Source: Kaustia mangrovi (GTDB taxonomy: Bacteria > Pseudomonadota > Alphaproteobacteria > Rhizobiales > Im1). From it: DNA of 64,000 nucleotides. This document shows positions 56,351 to 64,000 of the stretch, piece after piece. The DNA lies in assembly GCF_015482775.1 (NCBI RefSeq), contig NZ_CP058214.1:558001-622000 (forward strand), read 5' to 3'. Position 1 is the stretch's first letter, and each line of letters begins with the position of its first letter. The notes under the pieces were generated by a model, which did no database searches, had not been told where the DNA came from, and saw only the letters and a list, made by a program, of their open reading frames with translations. The position numbers and the translations under genes are program-made.

Positions 56351-57979
56351 TCAGCATGACAGTGCCATGCCGTCGGTTGCCGGGTCGGCGCCGCCCTCGG
56401 GGCCATGCCCGGTCAGGCGGATGCCGTGCACCCAGGCGATGCCGTAGCTCTGCGGGCTGCGCACGATGCCGTAGCCCTGCCGCTCCAGGTCGCGGGTCAC
56501 GAATTGCGGGATGCGGTTCGTCACGTCGATGAGGTTGCTCGTGGCCGAGAAACGCGGCCAGGCCACCGCGTCGGACATCGACGCGCCGAAGTCCAGCACG
56601 TTCAGTATCGCCTGCAGCACGCCCATGGCGATCTGCGTCGCGCCCGGCGCCCCGATCACCAGCTCCGGCCGCCCGTCGCGGAAGACGATTGAGGGACACA
56701 CCGAGCTGAACCGCGCCTTGCCCGGCGCGATGGACCCCGCATGACCGGGACGCGGGTCGAACACGCCCATGCAGCCGTTGTACATGAAGCCCAGCCCCGG
56801 CGTGACGACGCCGGAGGGCATGCCCAGCGAATGGGTCATCGAGACACAATTGCCGTCGGCATCGGTGACGCAGACCTGCGTGGTGTCGCGGCTGGGCCCG
56901 GCGGCGGAGAAGCGCGGCACGTCGGCCATTTCGCCGCGCTGGATCCGCCCGGCCACATCTCTCGCGTAGTCCTTCGACAGCAGTGTCTGCACCGGCACGT
57001 CGACGAAGTCCGGATCGCCGATATGGCGGTCCTTGTCGATGGTCGCCTGCTTCATCGCCTCGGCGACCACGCGCAGATACTCCGCGCTGTTGTGGCCCAG
57101 GGCGGGGAGGTCGAAACGCTCCAGGATGTTCAGCATCTCCAGCAGCATCAATCCGCCGCCGGGCGGCTGGTTGGAGGTGACGCGGCGGCCGCGATAGACG
57201 GTCTCCAGAGGCGACCGGATTGCGGCCCTGTATTCCGCCAGATCCCGTGCCGTCACCAGCCCGCCCCGCGCCGCCATGTCGGCCGCGATGGTGCTGGCAA
57301 TGCTGCCCGTATAGAAGCTGTCGGCCCCCTCGCCGGCGATGGTCTCCAGCGTCTCGGCCAGCTCCGGGTTCTCCACGCGGTCGCCGACCTGCTTGGGGCT
57401 GCCGTCCTCGCGGCAATAGAGCGCCCGCCCGGGCGCGGACCAGGCGATGCGTTCGTAATTCGCCACGCGCCCCATCTCGGCGGGCATCGACCACCAGCCA
57501 TGCACATGGGGCCGCACCGTCCAGCCACCGCGTGCCCAGCGGATCGCATGGATCAGCAGGTCGGCCCAGGGCAGCCGCCCGTGGCGGTCGTGCGCGGTGG
57601 CGTATGCGCGCAGGGACGCGGGCACGCAAACCGACAGATAGCCGATATCGTTCACACGCCCGCGCAGGGTAAAGCCAAAGCCGTCGCGCGCCTCGCCCTC
57701 GATCAGGTCTTCCCACATGTCGGGCGTCGCCGCCGCCGGAGCCGGCGCGTGGAAATCGACATATTCGTGCGCTCCATCCGCCGCGCGCCAGACCGCCATG
57801 CTGCCGAAGCCCGCAATGCCGCACATGAGCGGATCGACGACCCCCTGCACGAAGGCCGCGGCAATCGCCGCATCCACCGCGTTGCCGCCCGCGCGCAACA
57901 CCTCGATCCCGCACTCCGTCGCCTCGGGCTGGGGCGTGACCACCATCGCCCCCGTCTCCCGTTCCGGCCTGCCTGCCAT
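56351..57979 (-). CDS. Gamma-glutamyltransferase-family enzyme, cytoplasmic
   Basis: An Ntn hydrolase of 542 residues that self-cleaves. The catalytic Thr begins the small subunit in SRDTTQVCVTDADGNCVSMT (Thr366 or 367); the usual TTH reads TTQ here. LRAGGNAVDAAIAAAFVQGV and NQPPGGGLMLLEMLNIL are family blocks, with VVTPGLGFMYNGCMG near the active site. No signal peptide is present, unlike periplasmic GGT, so an internal gamma-glutamyl hydrolase or acylase is likely. GGGAGAGG precedes 57979. Its stop lies 8 bases from the convergent XRE-cupin stop. Confidence 0.9.
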   Translation of the reverse strand: MAGRPERETGAMVVTPQPEATECGIEVLRAGGNAVDAAIAAAFVQGVVDPLMCGIAGFGSMAVWRAADGAHEYVDFHAPAPAAATPDMWEDLIEGEARDGFGFTLRGRVNDIGYLSVCVPASLRAYATAHDRHGRLPWADLLIHAIRWARGGWTVRPHVHGWWSMPAEMGRVANYERIAWSAPGRALYCREDGSPKQVGDRVENPELAETLETIAGEGADSFYTGSIASTIAADMAARGGLVTARDLAEYRAAIRSPLETVYRGRRVTSNQPPGGGLMLLEMLNILERFDLPALGHNSAEYLRVVAEAMKQATIDKDRHIGDPDFVDVPVQTLLSKDYARDVAGRIQRGEMADVPRFSAAGPSRDTTQVCVTDADGNCVSMTHSLGMPSGVVTPGLGFMYNGCMGVFDPRPGHAGSIAPGKARFSSVCPSIVFRDGRPELVIGAPGATQIAMGVLQAILNVLDFGASMSDAVAWPRFSATSNLIDVTNRIPQFVTRDLERQGYGIVRSPQSYGIAWVHGIRLTGHGPEGGADPATDGMALSC

Positions 57980-57999
57980 GCCCTCTCCCCCGTCCTGCT

Positions 58000-58740
58000 T
58001 CAGAACCGCGCGATGGTGTCCACGAGGATGCGGCCCACCTCCTGCACCCGCTCGGGCGTGTATCTCTGAATGATGTTGCCGACGCTCACCGCCCCGGCCA
58101 GCGTGCCGTCGGCCTCGAAGATCGGCGCCCCGACCGCGACCACATATTCGAAGAGATCGCCGTCGCCGACCGAGAACCCGGCCTGGCGCACCTTCGCGAT
58201 CCGCGCCCGGACAGCGTCGGGCTCGGTCACCGTCGCCTCGGTGCGCCGGGCGAGCGGACGCGACAGATAGTCGTCGATCTCGGCATCGGGCAGATGCGCC
58301 AGCAGGGCCAGCGGAGCACCGCCGCAATGCAGCGGCAGCTCCATCCCCACCTCGGAGGCGAAAACCCGCACCGGCGCGGAGCCCTCCATCCGGTTCATCA
58401 CCAGCGCCACGTCGCCATTGCGGATCATGTAGAGCGCTGTGTCCTGCGTCTGATCGACGATCTCGCGCATGATGAGGTCGACCCGGCTCAGCACCGGGTT
58501 CTTGGCCAGCGCCTTCTGCACGTAATGCAGCATCTTGGGACTGACCGAATAGAGGCCCGACTGGGCGCCGCGCTCGATGAAGCCGTGATGCTCCAGTGTC
58601 GCCACCATGCGCACGGTCACGGTCCGGGGATAGCCCACCGCGGCCGCGATCTGCGCCAGCGAACAGGGCGCGCCCAGATCGCAGATCGCCTTGAAAACGA
58701 CGATGGCCTTTCCTGCCGAGAGACTGATATCCGTTGCCAT
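58000..58740 (-). CDS. IclR-family transcriptional regulator
   Basis: A 246-residue regulator. The N-terminal winged helix reads CSLAQIAAAVGYPRTVTVRM and VATLEHHGFIERGAQSGLYS. The C-terminal effector domain has GMELPLHCGGAPLALLAHLP and AGAVSVGNIIQRYTPERVQE. It lies 20 bases upstream of the GGT-like gene on the same strand, so the two form an operon. A palindrome and direct repeats sit directly before the start codon and may be its own operator. Confidence 0.92.
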   Translation of the reverse strand: MATDISLSAGKAIVVFKAICDLGAPCSLAQIAAAVGYPRTVTVRMVATLEHHGFIERGAQSGLYSVSPKMLHYVQKALAKNPVLSRVDLIMREIVDQTQDTALYMIRNGDVALVMNRMEGSAPVRVFASEVGMELPLHCGGAPLALLAHLPDAEIDDYLSRPLARRTEATVTEPDAVRARIAKVRQAGFSVGDGDLFEYVVAVGAPIFEADGTLAGAVSVGNIIQRYTPERVQEVGRILVDTIARF

Positions 58741-58768
58741 ATGTCCGATTATCGGTTATTATGTCCGA
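58741..58768. promoter_or_regulatory. IclR operator candidate: palindrome CCGATTATCGG within ATGTCCGA repeats
   Basis: CCGATTATCGG (58745-58755) is a perfect inverted repeat with a one-base centre. ATGTCCGA occurs at 58741-58748 and 58761-58768. The element abuts the IclR start codon at 58740. Overlapping inverted and direct symmetry is typical of IclR sites. Confidence 0.5.
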
Positions 58769-58999
58769 AATAAGGATGATGAGCTGGCCCATCCGCCCCT
58801 GTCAAGGCCTTGTTCCTGTCGGTCCGGCACGGGAGCTGTCCGCCAGCGCGACGATTGCACCGGCGGGCGGGCGTGAACGGCCCATGCGATACGGGGGATT
58901 CGCGGTACGACGACGAGGTCCGGCCGTGGACTCCGACAAGCCGGAAAAGCGGGTTAGAGTGTCGAAAGACGCGCCGGAACAATCACGCGGAACCGTCCA

Positions 59000-59677
59000 A
59001 TGCCCCCCACCATGACAGCCTTCGAACGCTCGCCCGATGGCGGCAGGGGCCTGGCGCGCGACATGCGCGTTCGCTGGGCGCTGGAGGAAGTGGGCCAGCC
59101 CTACGATGTCCGCCTGCTCTCGTTCGAGGCGATGAAGGCCCCCGCCCATCTGGCGCTTCACCCGTTCGGGCAGATTCCGACCTATGAAGACGGCGATCTC
59201 GCCCTGTTCGAGTCGGGGGCGATCGTGCTCCATATCGCGGAGCGCCATGCGGGCCTGCTTCCGGACGACGCGAAGGCCCGGGCGCGGGCGATTACGTGGA
59301 TGTTTGCCGCGCTCACCACGGTGGAACCGCCGATCGTCGAACGCGAAATGGCCCGGATCCTGGAGCGCGACGAGGCCTGGTACGACCAGCGTCTGCCTCG
59401 CCTCGAAGACGGTGTCCGCAAGCGGTTGGGCGAACTGTCCGCTTTCCTCGGCGAGGCCGACTGGCTCGACGGTGCGTTCAGCGCCGGCGACCTCCTGATG
59501 GTGACGGTACTGCTCCGCCTGAAGGGATCGGGGTTACTGGAAGACTATCCGAACCTCTCCGCCTATCTGGCTCGCGGCGAAACCCGGCCCGCCTACAAGC
59601 GTGCCTTCGACGCCCAGTTGGCCGTCTTCACCGCCGCATCGCGACAATCGTCGTCGACCGCGGTCAATTCCCCGTAA
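59000..59677 (+). CDS. Glutathione S-transferase
   Basis: A 225-residue GST. The N-terminal thioredoxin fold includes VRWALEEVGQPYDVRLLSFE, the cis-proline HPFGQIPTYEDGDLALFES with the glutathione-binding ES, and HIAERHAGLLP. The C-terminal helical domain carries WLDGAFSAGDLLMVTVLLRL (N-capping-box Asp). The ATG at 59012 (MTAFERSPD) is an equally possible start. It is convergent with prfC (40-base gap). Confidence 0.9.
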   Translation: MPPTMTAFERSPDGGRGLARDMRVRWALEEVGQPYDVRLLSFEAMKAPAHLALHPFGQIPTYEDGDLALFESGAIVLHIAERHAGLLPDDAKARARAITWMFAALTTVEPPIVEREMARILERDEAWYDQRLPRLEDGVRKRLGELSAFLGEADWLDGAFSAGDLLMVTVLLRLKGSGLLEDYPNLSAYLARGETRPAYKRAFDAQLAVFTAASRQSSSTAVNSP

Positions 59678-59717
59678 TACTGGTTCTGGAAATTGACGGC
59701 CGCCGCCGGCGCTGCCA

Positions 59718-61346
59718 TCACACCCGTTCGCGGGTGGCGAGGAAGCCGATATCGGGCCAGTCCTGCTGGATACGGCTGAGCGCCCAGGCGTTGCGGGCGA
59801 GGAAGACCGGGGCCTGCGCGCGGTCGGTGGCCAGCGATGAGCGGTTGGCAGCGATGAACCGCTTCAGCTCCGCGGGATCGTCCGCAACGACCCAGCGGGC
59901 GGTTTCGTGGCCGGCGCTCTCGAAGCCGACGGGCACGCCATATTCCCCCTCCAGGCGCGAGGCGACGACATCGAGCTGGAGCGAGCCGACCACGCCGATC
60001 AGCCAGTCCGACCCCGTCATCGGGCGGAACACCTGGGTCACCCCCTCCTCCGCCAGATCGTTCAGCGCCTTGGAGAGCTGCTTGGCCTTCATGGCGTCCG
60101 ACAGGCGCACGCGCTGGATGATCTCCGGCGCGAAATCGGGAATGCCGGTCACGGAAATGCTGCGGCCCTCGCTCAGCGTATCGCCGACGCTCAGCGTGCC
60201 GTGGTTCGGGATGCCGACCACGTCGCCGGCCACCGCCTCGTCCGCCGTCTCGCGCTCCTGGGCGAAGAAGAACATCGGGCTCGACACAGTGATGTCCCGG
60301 CCCGAACGCACATTGCGCAGCTTCATGCCGCGCCGGAAGGTGCCCGAGCACAGGCGCACGAAGGCGATGCGGTCGCGATGGTTCTTGTCCATGTTCGCCT
60401 GGACCTTGAACACGAAGCCGGAGACCTCCTCGCCATCCGGCGCGATGGGCTCCGGCGCGGCGGGCTGCGGCCTCGGCGACGGCGCCCATTCGGCGACCGC
60501 GCGCAGAAGTTCGCGCACGCCGACCTCCTTCAGCGCCGAGCCGAAGAAGACGGGCGTGAGATGGCCGCCGCGAAAGGCCTCCAGGTCGAAGGCCGGCAGC
60601 GAGGAATGGGCGATCTCCAGTTCCTCCAGCGACGCCGCGACGATCGGGTCGTCCCGGTTCGGCACCGCGGCGACAAGCCGCTCGGCATCCGGCCAGTCCA
60701 CCGGCCCGGGCTCGCCATCCGCCCCGACCATGCGGCCCGTCATGAGGTCCAGACAGCCGCGATGGTCGACGCCCATGCCGAGCGGCCAGACCGCCGGCGT
60801 GACGTCGAGCGCCAGCGTGGAGGCGATCTCGTCGAGGATCTCCAGCGGGTCCCGCCCCTCCCGGTCGATCTTGTTGACGAAGGTGATGATCGGGATGTCG
60901 CGCAGGCGGCAGACCTCGAAGAGCTTGAGCGTCTGGCTCTCGATGCCGCGCGCCGCGTCGATCACCATGATCGCGGAATCGACGGCGGTGAGCGTACGGT
61001 AGGTGTCCTCGGAGAAGTCGGAGTGGCCCGGCGTGTCGAGCAGGTTGAAGGTCAGCCCGTCCTGCTCGAAGGTCATGACCGAGCTGGTGACGGAGATGCC
61101 GCGCTTGCGCTCGATCTCCATCCAGTCCGACCGTGTGCGCCGGCGCTCGCCGCGCGCGCGAACATGGCCCGCGAGCCGAATGGCGCCGGAGGCGAAGAGC
61201 AGCTTCTCCGTCAGCGTCGTCTTGCCGGCGTCGGGATGCGAGATGATCGCGAAGCTGCGGCGCATCCTGTGCGGGGCGCCATTGCGCGCCGTGCGGGCAC
61301 CCTCGCCCGTCAGGCCCGCCGCGGGCGGTGTCGTTGTCTCGGTCAT
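59718..61346 (-). CDS. prfC: Peptide chain release factor 3
   Basis: A translational GTPase of 542 residues that recycles RF1 and RF2 from the ribosome. G1 SHPDAGKTTLTEKLL is near residue 40, G3 NLLDTPGHSDFSEDTYRTL, G4 VNKIDREGRDP, and G2 carries RKRGISVTSSVM. The C-terminal domain has VGSLQLDVVASRLEGEYGV, the RF3-specific segment. The start at 61346 is followed by a ~27-residue variable tail before the G-domain. GCAGGA lies upstream. Confidence 0.95.
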   Translation of the reverse strand: MTETTTPPAAGLTGEGARTARNGAPHRMRRSFAIISHPDAGKTTLTEKLLFASGAIRLAGHVRARGERRRTRSDWMEIERKRGISVTSSVMTFEQDGLTFNLLDTPGHSDFSEDTYRTLTAVDSAIMVIDAARGIESQTLKLFEVCRLRDIPIITFVNKIDREGRDPLEILDEIASTLALDVTPAVWPLGMGVDHRGCLDLMTGRMVGADGEPGPVDWPDAERLVAAVPNRDDPIVAASLEELEIAHSSLPAFDLEAFRGGHLTPVFFGSALKEVGVRELLRAVAEWAPSPRPQPAAPEPIAPDGEEVSGFVFKVQANMDKNHRDRIAFVRLCSGTFRRGMKLRNVRSGRDITVSSPMFFFAQERETADEAVAGDVVGIPNHGTLSVGDTLSEGRSISVTGIPDFAPEIIQRVRLSDAMKAKQLSKALNDLAEEGVTQVFRPMTGSDWLIGVVGSLQLDVVASRLEGEYGVPVGFESAGHETARWVVADDPAELKRFIAANRSSLATDRAQAPVFLARNAWALSRIQQDWPDIGFLATRERV

Positions 61347-61556
61347 GTCCTGCGAAATCGGTTGTCCGTGGCCCTTGCGGCCCCTGGGCCGGCAGGTCGC
61401 GCCTGCGTCGTCCCTCATGCGGTCCGCATGGCCCATATGGCTTCTGTCGGCGTCCTTGTAGCCTTCCGGCCCGCCCTCATGCAAGCCGTCGGCCGATGTC
61501 GGCGAATATGGGATGCCGGTCCCGATCCGCAAGCGCCCTGCGGCGGACGGTCCCGC

Positions 61557-62540
61557 TCAACGCCCGCCGAACAGGTCCGGGAACAGGCCCGCGAAACGGC
61601 CATTGCGCCGGCGCCAGTCCTTGAAGGCCCTGTCGATGTCCCTCATCTGCGCCTCCCCGAGATCGGCGCTGACCGTCTCCTTTCTCCCAGGCGCGGGCGG
61701 GAAGAAACCGGGCTCGGGATCGGTGCACCGCCCGAGGAACTCCTGCCGCTCCTCCGGGGACGCCCACAGGGTGGACCGGCCTGGACCGGCCGACACGCCG
61801 CCCGTGCGCACGAAGCGGGCGCGCTCCAGCACTGCCTTGCGGTGCCGGTCGCCCGTGCTGCGGTGGCGGTGCCAGAAGACGAGCCGGGCATCTGGGGTGA
61901 CATTCGCACGGGCGCCGGTGTCGGGGAGTGCTGGAAGCCCTATCCAGTCCAGCATGTTCGTCACGACATCGGGCCTCAAGGCCTCGTAGGAGGCGATCCG
62001 CACATCGTCGAAAACGGCGCGGAAGGCGTCCAGTTGCGCGCGATAATCGAAGAGCGGTGCGCATTGGCTGCGGAACTCGCCGAAGGCGCCGCGGACCTGA
62101 CCGCTCAGCACCTTCGTGGCATAGAGCGCCTCGGCATAATCGTCATGGCGGCGGAAGCAGAGATGGACGGCGATCTCGTCGAAATCGGCCAGCACGCCGC
62201 GCAGCCGGGCGAGATAGGCGCGCCGCCTGTCCCAGTAATCCTCCCCGTCGAACCCGTCCCAGTACCGCGTCCCGAGGATGCGTGCGGACAGCTCCTCCGC
62301 GCTGACGACCACCGTCTCGTCGCGCCCGGCCCCCGCCGAGATCCGCCGTCTCAGATCGCCCACCCCGTCCGGGCCGCAAAGAGCGAGCTCATGAGCAAAC
62401 GGATTGTGGCTCGTCTTCTCTGCCCGAAAGAGTGGATAGAGGTAACCCCGATGCCGGAGGACATCCCTGTTGGCCGCCAGGATGCGTTGCAGCGAGGTGG
62501 TTCCGGTCTTGTGCGTACCCGCGTGCAGGACCAGTCTCAT
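61557..62540 (-). CDS. Sulfotransferase-like protein
   Basis: A 327-residue protein. The 5'-PSB (PAPS-binding) loop is at the N-terminus, LVLHAGTHKTGTTSLQRIL (residues 3-21). VVVSAEELSARILG and VHLCFRRHDDYAEALYATKV provide the 3'-phosphate-binding block (R...S-like). The C-terminal half is less conserved and rich in Arg/Asp. The acceptor is unknown; such genes often modify surface polysaccharides. The start at 62540 places the PAPS loop at the usual distance. Confidence 0.82.
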   Translation of the reverse strand: MRLVLHAGTHKTGTTSLQRILAANRDVLRHRGYLYPLFRAEKTSHNPFAHELALCGPDGVGDLRRRISAGAGRDETVVVSAEELSARILGTRYWDGFDGEDYWDRRRAYLARLRGVLADFDEIAVHLCFRRHDDYAEALYATKVLSGQVRGAFGEFRSQCAPLFDYRAQLDAFRAVFDDVRIASYEALRPDVVTNMLDWIGLPALPDTGARANVTPDARLVFWHRHRSTGDRHRKAVLERARFVRTGGVSAGPGRSTLWASPEERQEFLGRCTDPEPGFFPPAPGRKETVSADLGEAQMRDIDRAFKDWRRRNGRFAGLFPDLFGGR

Positions 62541-62731
62541 GCGCTGTCTCTCCCCGGCGATTGAGCGGAGCCCCGTGTCGGAACCGAAGCTGGCGGTTTT
62601 AAGGCATGCGGGCATTTTCTCAAGCGACCGCAACGGGAGCCCGGTGCCGGCCGCACGCGCTTGCAACACGCCATCGCCCCTTGACCGCACGGGCCTCTTC
62701 GGGTCCACAGTGTCGCCTGGAGGACCAGCCG

Positions 62732-63073
62732 ATGACCGTTCGCCCACCCCGCCATATCTCCGGCAAGGCCGAGCCGAAGGATCCGCTTCTCGCCGTCGTC
62801 GAGCACGAGGCGCTGGAGGAGAAGGCCGCGACGTTATCGCGGCTGATGACGCGGCTAGAGACCGCTCTGGCCGCGCTCCAGGCGCACGATGCGGCAGCGG
62901 CCGGCACGGAGCCCGCAGACGGGCGCGACCGCCTGCTTGCGGAGGCCGGCGAGGCGCTGTGGCATGTGGTCATCCAGCGCGACCTGTGCGGCCTGCGCAG
63001 GCATGAGGAGCTGATGCGCAGCCTGAAGGTGCCGCCCGCGGTACGCCTGCGCATGGGCCCCCTGCGCCGGTGA
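62732..63073 (+). CDS. DUF6665-like small protein
   Basis: A 113-residue helical protein. HEALEEKAATLSRLMTRLET is predicted coiled-coil, followed by EAGEALWHVVIQRDLCGLRR and VPPAVRLRMGPLRR. This matches the small alphaproteobacterial family listed as DUF6665, as far as I can judge from memory. GGAGGACC precedes the ATG at 62732. Function unknown. Confidence 0.75.
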   Translation: MTVRPPRHISGKAEPKDPLLAVVEHEALEEKAATLSRLMTRLETALAALQAHDAAAAGTEPADGRDRLLAEAGEALWHVVIQRDLCGLRRHEELMRSLKVPPAVRLRMGPLRR

Positions 63074-63104
63074 CCGGCCGCCGGGCCCGCCACGTCCCGC
63101 ATGG

Positions 63105-64000
63105 TCACATATCGCGCATCAGTGCGGCCAGCCGCTCGATGCCGGGATCGATCCGGGCGACGTCGATGGAGGCGAAGCCGAGCCGGAAATAGTTCCGCGG
63201 TGCCGGCGCCGACATGAAGAACACCTCGCCCGGCTCGATCAGGATGCCGGCCTCGCGCGCCCGTTCGGCAAGGCGCGAGGCGTCGAGCGTGGGCGGTCCC
63301 TCCACCCAGTAACTCGAGCCGCCCTCGTGGGCAGAGACGCGGCAGCCCCGCAAATGGCGCGCGAGCGCCCGCGCAAGCGCCTCCGAGCGCTCCTTGAAGA
63401 CATGGACGAGCCGGCGCAGATGCGCGTCGTGATGGCCGAGCGAGAGGAACAGGGCGGCGGCGCGCAGATTGTTCGATGGCGGATGGCGCAGCATGAGACG
63501 CCTCAGGCGCCGCGCCTCCGCGATCAGCTCGCGCGAGGCGACGATGTAGCCGAGCCTCAGCCCCGGCGCAAAGGACTTCGACAGATTGCCCACATAGATG
63601 ACGCGCCCGTCGCGGTCGAGACTCTTGAGCGAGGGAGTCGGCCCGGCCGCGTATCTCGTCTCGATCTCGTGATCGTCCTCGATGACGACGAAGTCCGCCT
63701 CCCGCGCACGCTCCAGAAGGCGGCGCCGGCGGTCGAGCGGCATGGTGACCGTGGTCGGGCACTGGTGGCTCGGCGTGGCGTAGACATAGTCGCACCCGTC
63801 GAGCCGGGCGTCCGGCTTCAGCCCCTTCCCGTCGACCCCGAGGCCGACGAGCGCGCCGGCGCGCAGGGAGAAGATGTTGCGCGCGTCGGGATAGCCCGGC
63901 TCCTCCACCCCGACCACCGTGTCGGCGGCGAACAGGAGGTCGCACAGGAGATAGAGGGCCTGCTGGGCGCCGATCGTGACCATGATCTCGTCGGTTGTCG
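63105..64000 (-). CDS. PdxR/MocR-like regulator, aminotransferase domain (5' end outside window)
   Basis: The C-terminal ~298 residues of a fold-type I aminotransferase domain. EIMVTIGAQQALYLLCDLLF is the MocR junction region. VGVEEPGYPDARNIF, YATPSHQCPTTVTM and VIEDDHEIETRY follow, then VIYVGNLSKSFAPGLRLGYI with the PLP lysine (NLSKSF). The frame stays open to base 64000, so the gene continues beyond the window. MocR proteins have an N-terminal GntR winged helix, which would lie outside. PdxR-type control of pyridoxal synthesis is one possibility. Confidence 0.88.
   Translation of the reverse strand, partial: TTDEIMVTIGAQQALYLLCDLLFAADTVVGVEEPGYPDARNIFSLRAGALVGLGVDGKGLKPDARLDGCDYVYATPSHQCPTTVTMPLDRRRRLLERAREADFVVIEDDHEIETRYAAGPTPSLKSLDRDGRVIYVGNLSKSFAPGLRLGYIVASRELIAEARRLRRLMLRHPPSNNLRAAALFLSLGHHDAHLRRLVHVFKERSEALARALARHLRGCRVSAHEGGSSYWVEGPPTLDASRLAERAREAGILIEPGEVFFMSAPAPRNYFRLGFASIDVARIDPGIERLAALMRDM

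Noticed and set aside
59907-62564. An 885-codon plus-strand open frame
   Set aside because: It lies antisense to prfC and the sulfotransferase, both recognised by motifs. Its composition is typical of an antisense shadow.

Overview
The window is high-GC DNA (mostly G or C at third codon positions) from an alphaproteobacterium, most likely of the order Hyphomicrobiales (Rhizobiales). The aapJQMP general amino-acid transporter, an NDUFS4-type complex I accessory subunit, a PdxR/MocR-like regulator, a CigR-type secreted protein, and the density of ABC and TRAP importers all point that way. No host name can be read from the sequence. I count about 60 protein genes, three complete tRNAs, five frameshifted genes and several gene remnants.

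Left part (1-25.7 kb), apparently ancestral chromosome. A branched-chain amino-acid (Liv) ABC system with a fused LivH-LivM permease is followed by a MarR regulator. tRNA-Asn comes next, with a second copy of its 3' end about 1 kb downstream. A series of envelope and small genes follows: CigR-like, zinc ribbon, NIPSNAP, a ThDP enzyme, a glycine-rich repeat protein, a FecR-domain protein and a 2OG oxygenase. A compact sulfur/cysteine run is cysK, AlaX-type tRNA editing, GFA, mercaptopyruvate sulfurtransferase and GNAT. Then come an MFS permease, the aapJQMP operon (minus strand), metC, creA, a DUF899/NTF2 pair under a palindromic operator, tRNA-Arg(TCT), the complex I subunit and tRNA-Pro(TGG).

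Middle part (25.7-45.3 kb), probable genomic island. It is bracketed by a perfect 137-bp direct repeat made of the 5' half of tRNA-Pro plus its upstream DNA. It holds a Fic-like remnant, an XRE regulator divergent from a dipeptide ABC operon (SBP, two permeases, two ATPases) that ends in an AstE/aspartoacylase-like deacylase, and a DHA2 efflux pump divergent from an MmyB-type XRE regulator. A LysR/aldo-keto reductase pair, a short-chain dehydrogenase (SDR) stump fused to a secreted monooxygenase, a second monooxygenase, an IS3 OrfA remnant truncating a DUF5996 gene, pirin, LysR/isochorismatase and an alpha/beta hydrolase complete it. No integrase is visible.

Right part (45.3-64 kb). It begins with a VOC protein, an L,D-transpeptidase lipoprotein and a small secreted protein. 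A catabolic block follows: TRAP transporter (DctPQM), FAD amine/amino-acid oxidase, HyuAB (hydantoinase/5-oxoprolinase), a divergent XRE-cupin regulator, a gamma-glutamyltransferase-like enzyme and an IclR regulator. Together these suggest uptake and breakdown of gamma-glutamyl or cyclic-imide compounds. Housekeeping genes (GST, prfC, sulfotransferase, a DUF6665-like protein, a MocR/PdxR-like regulator) close the window.

Five genes between 33 and 54 kb (AstE-like, L,D-transpeptidase, DctM, FAD oxidase, HyuA) each carry one frameshift that is repaired by adding a single G to a G-run. That is more consistent with homopolymer under-calling in the assembly than with five independent pseudogenes.
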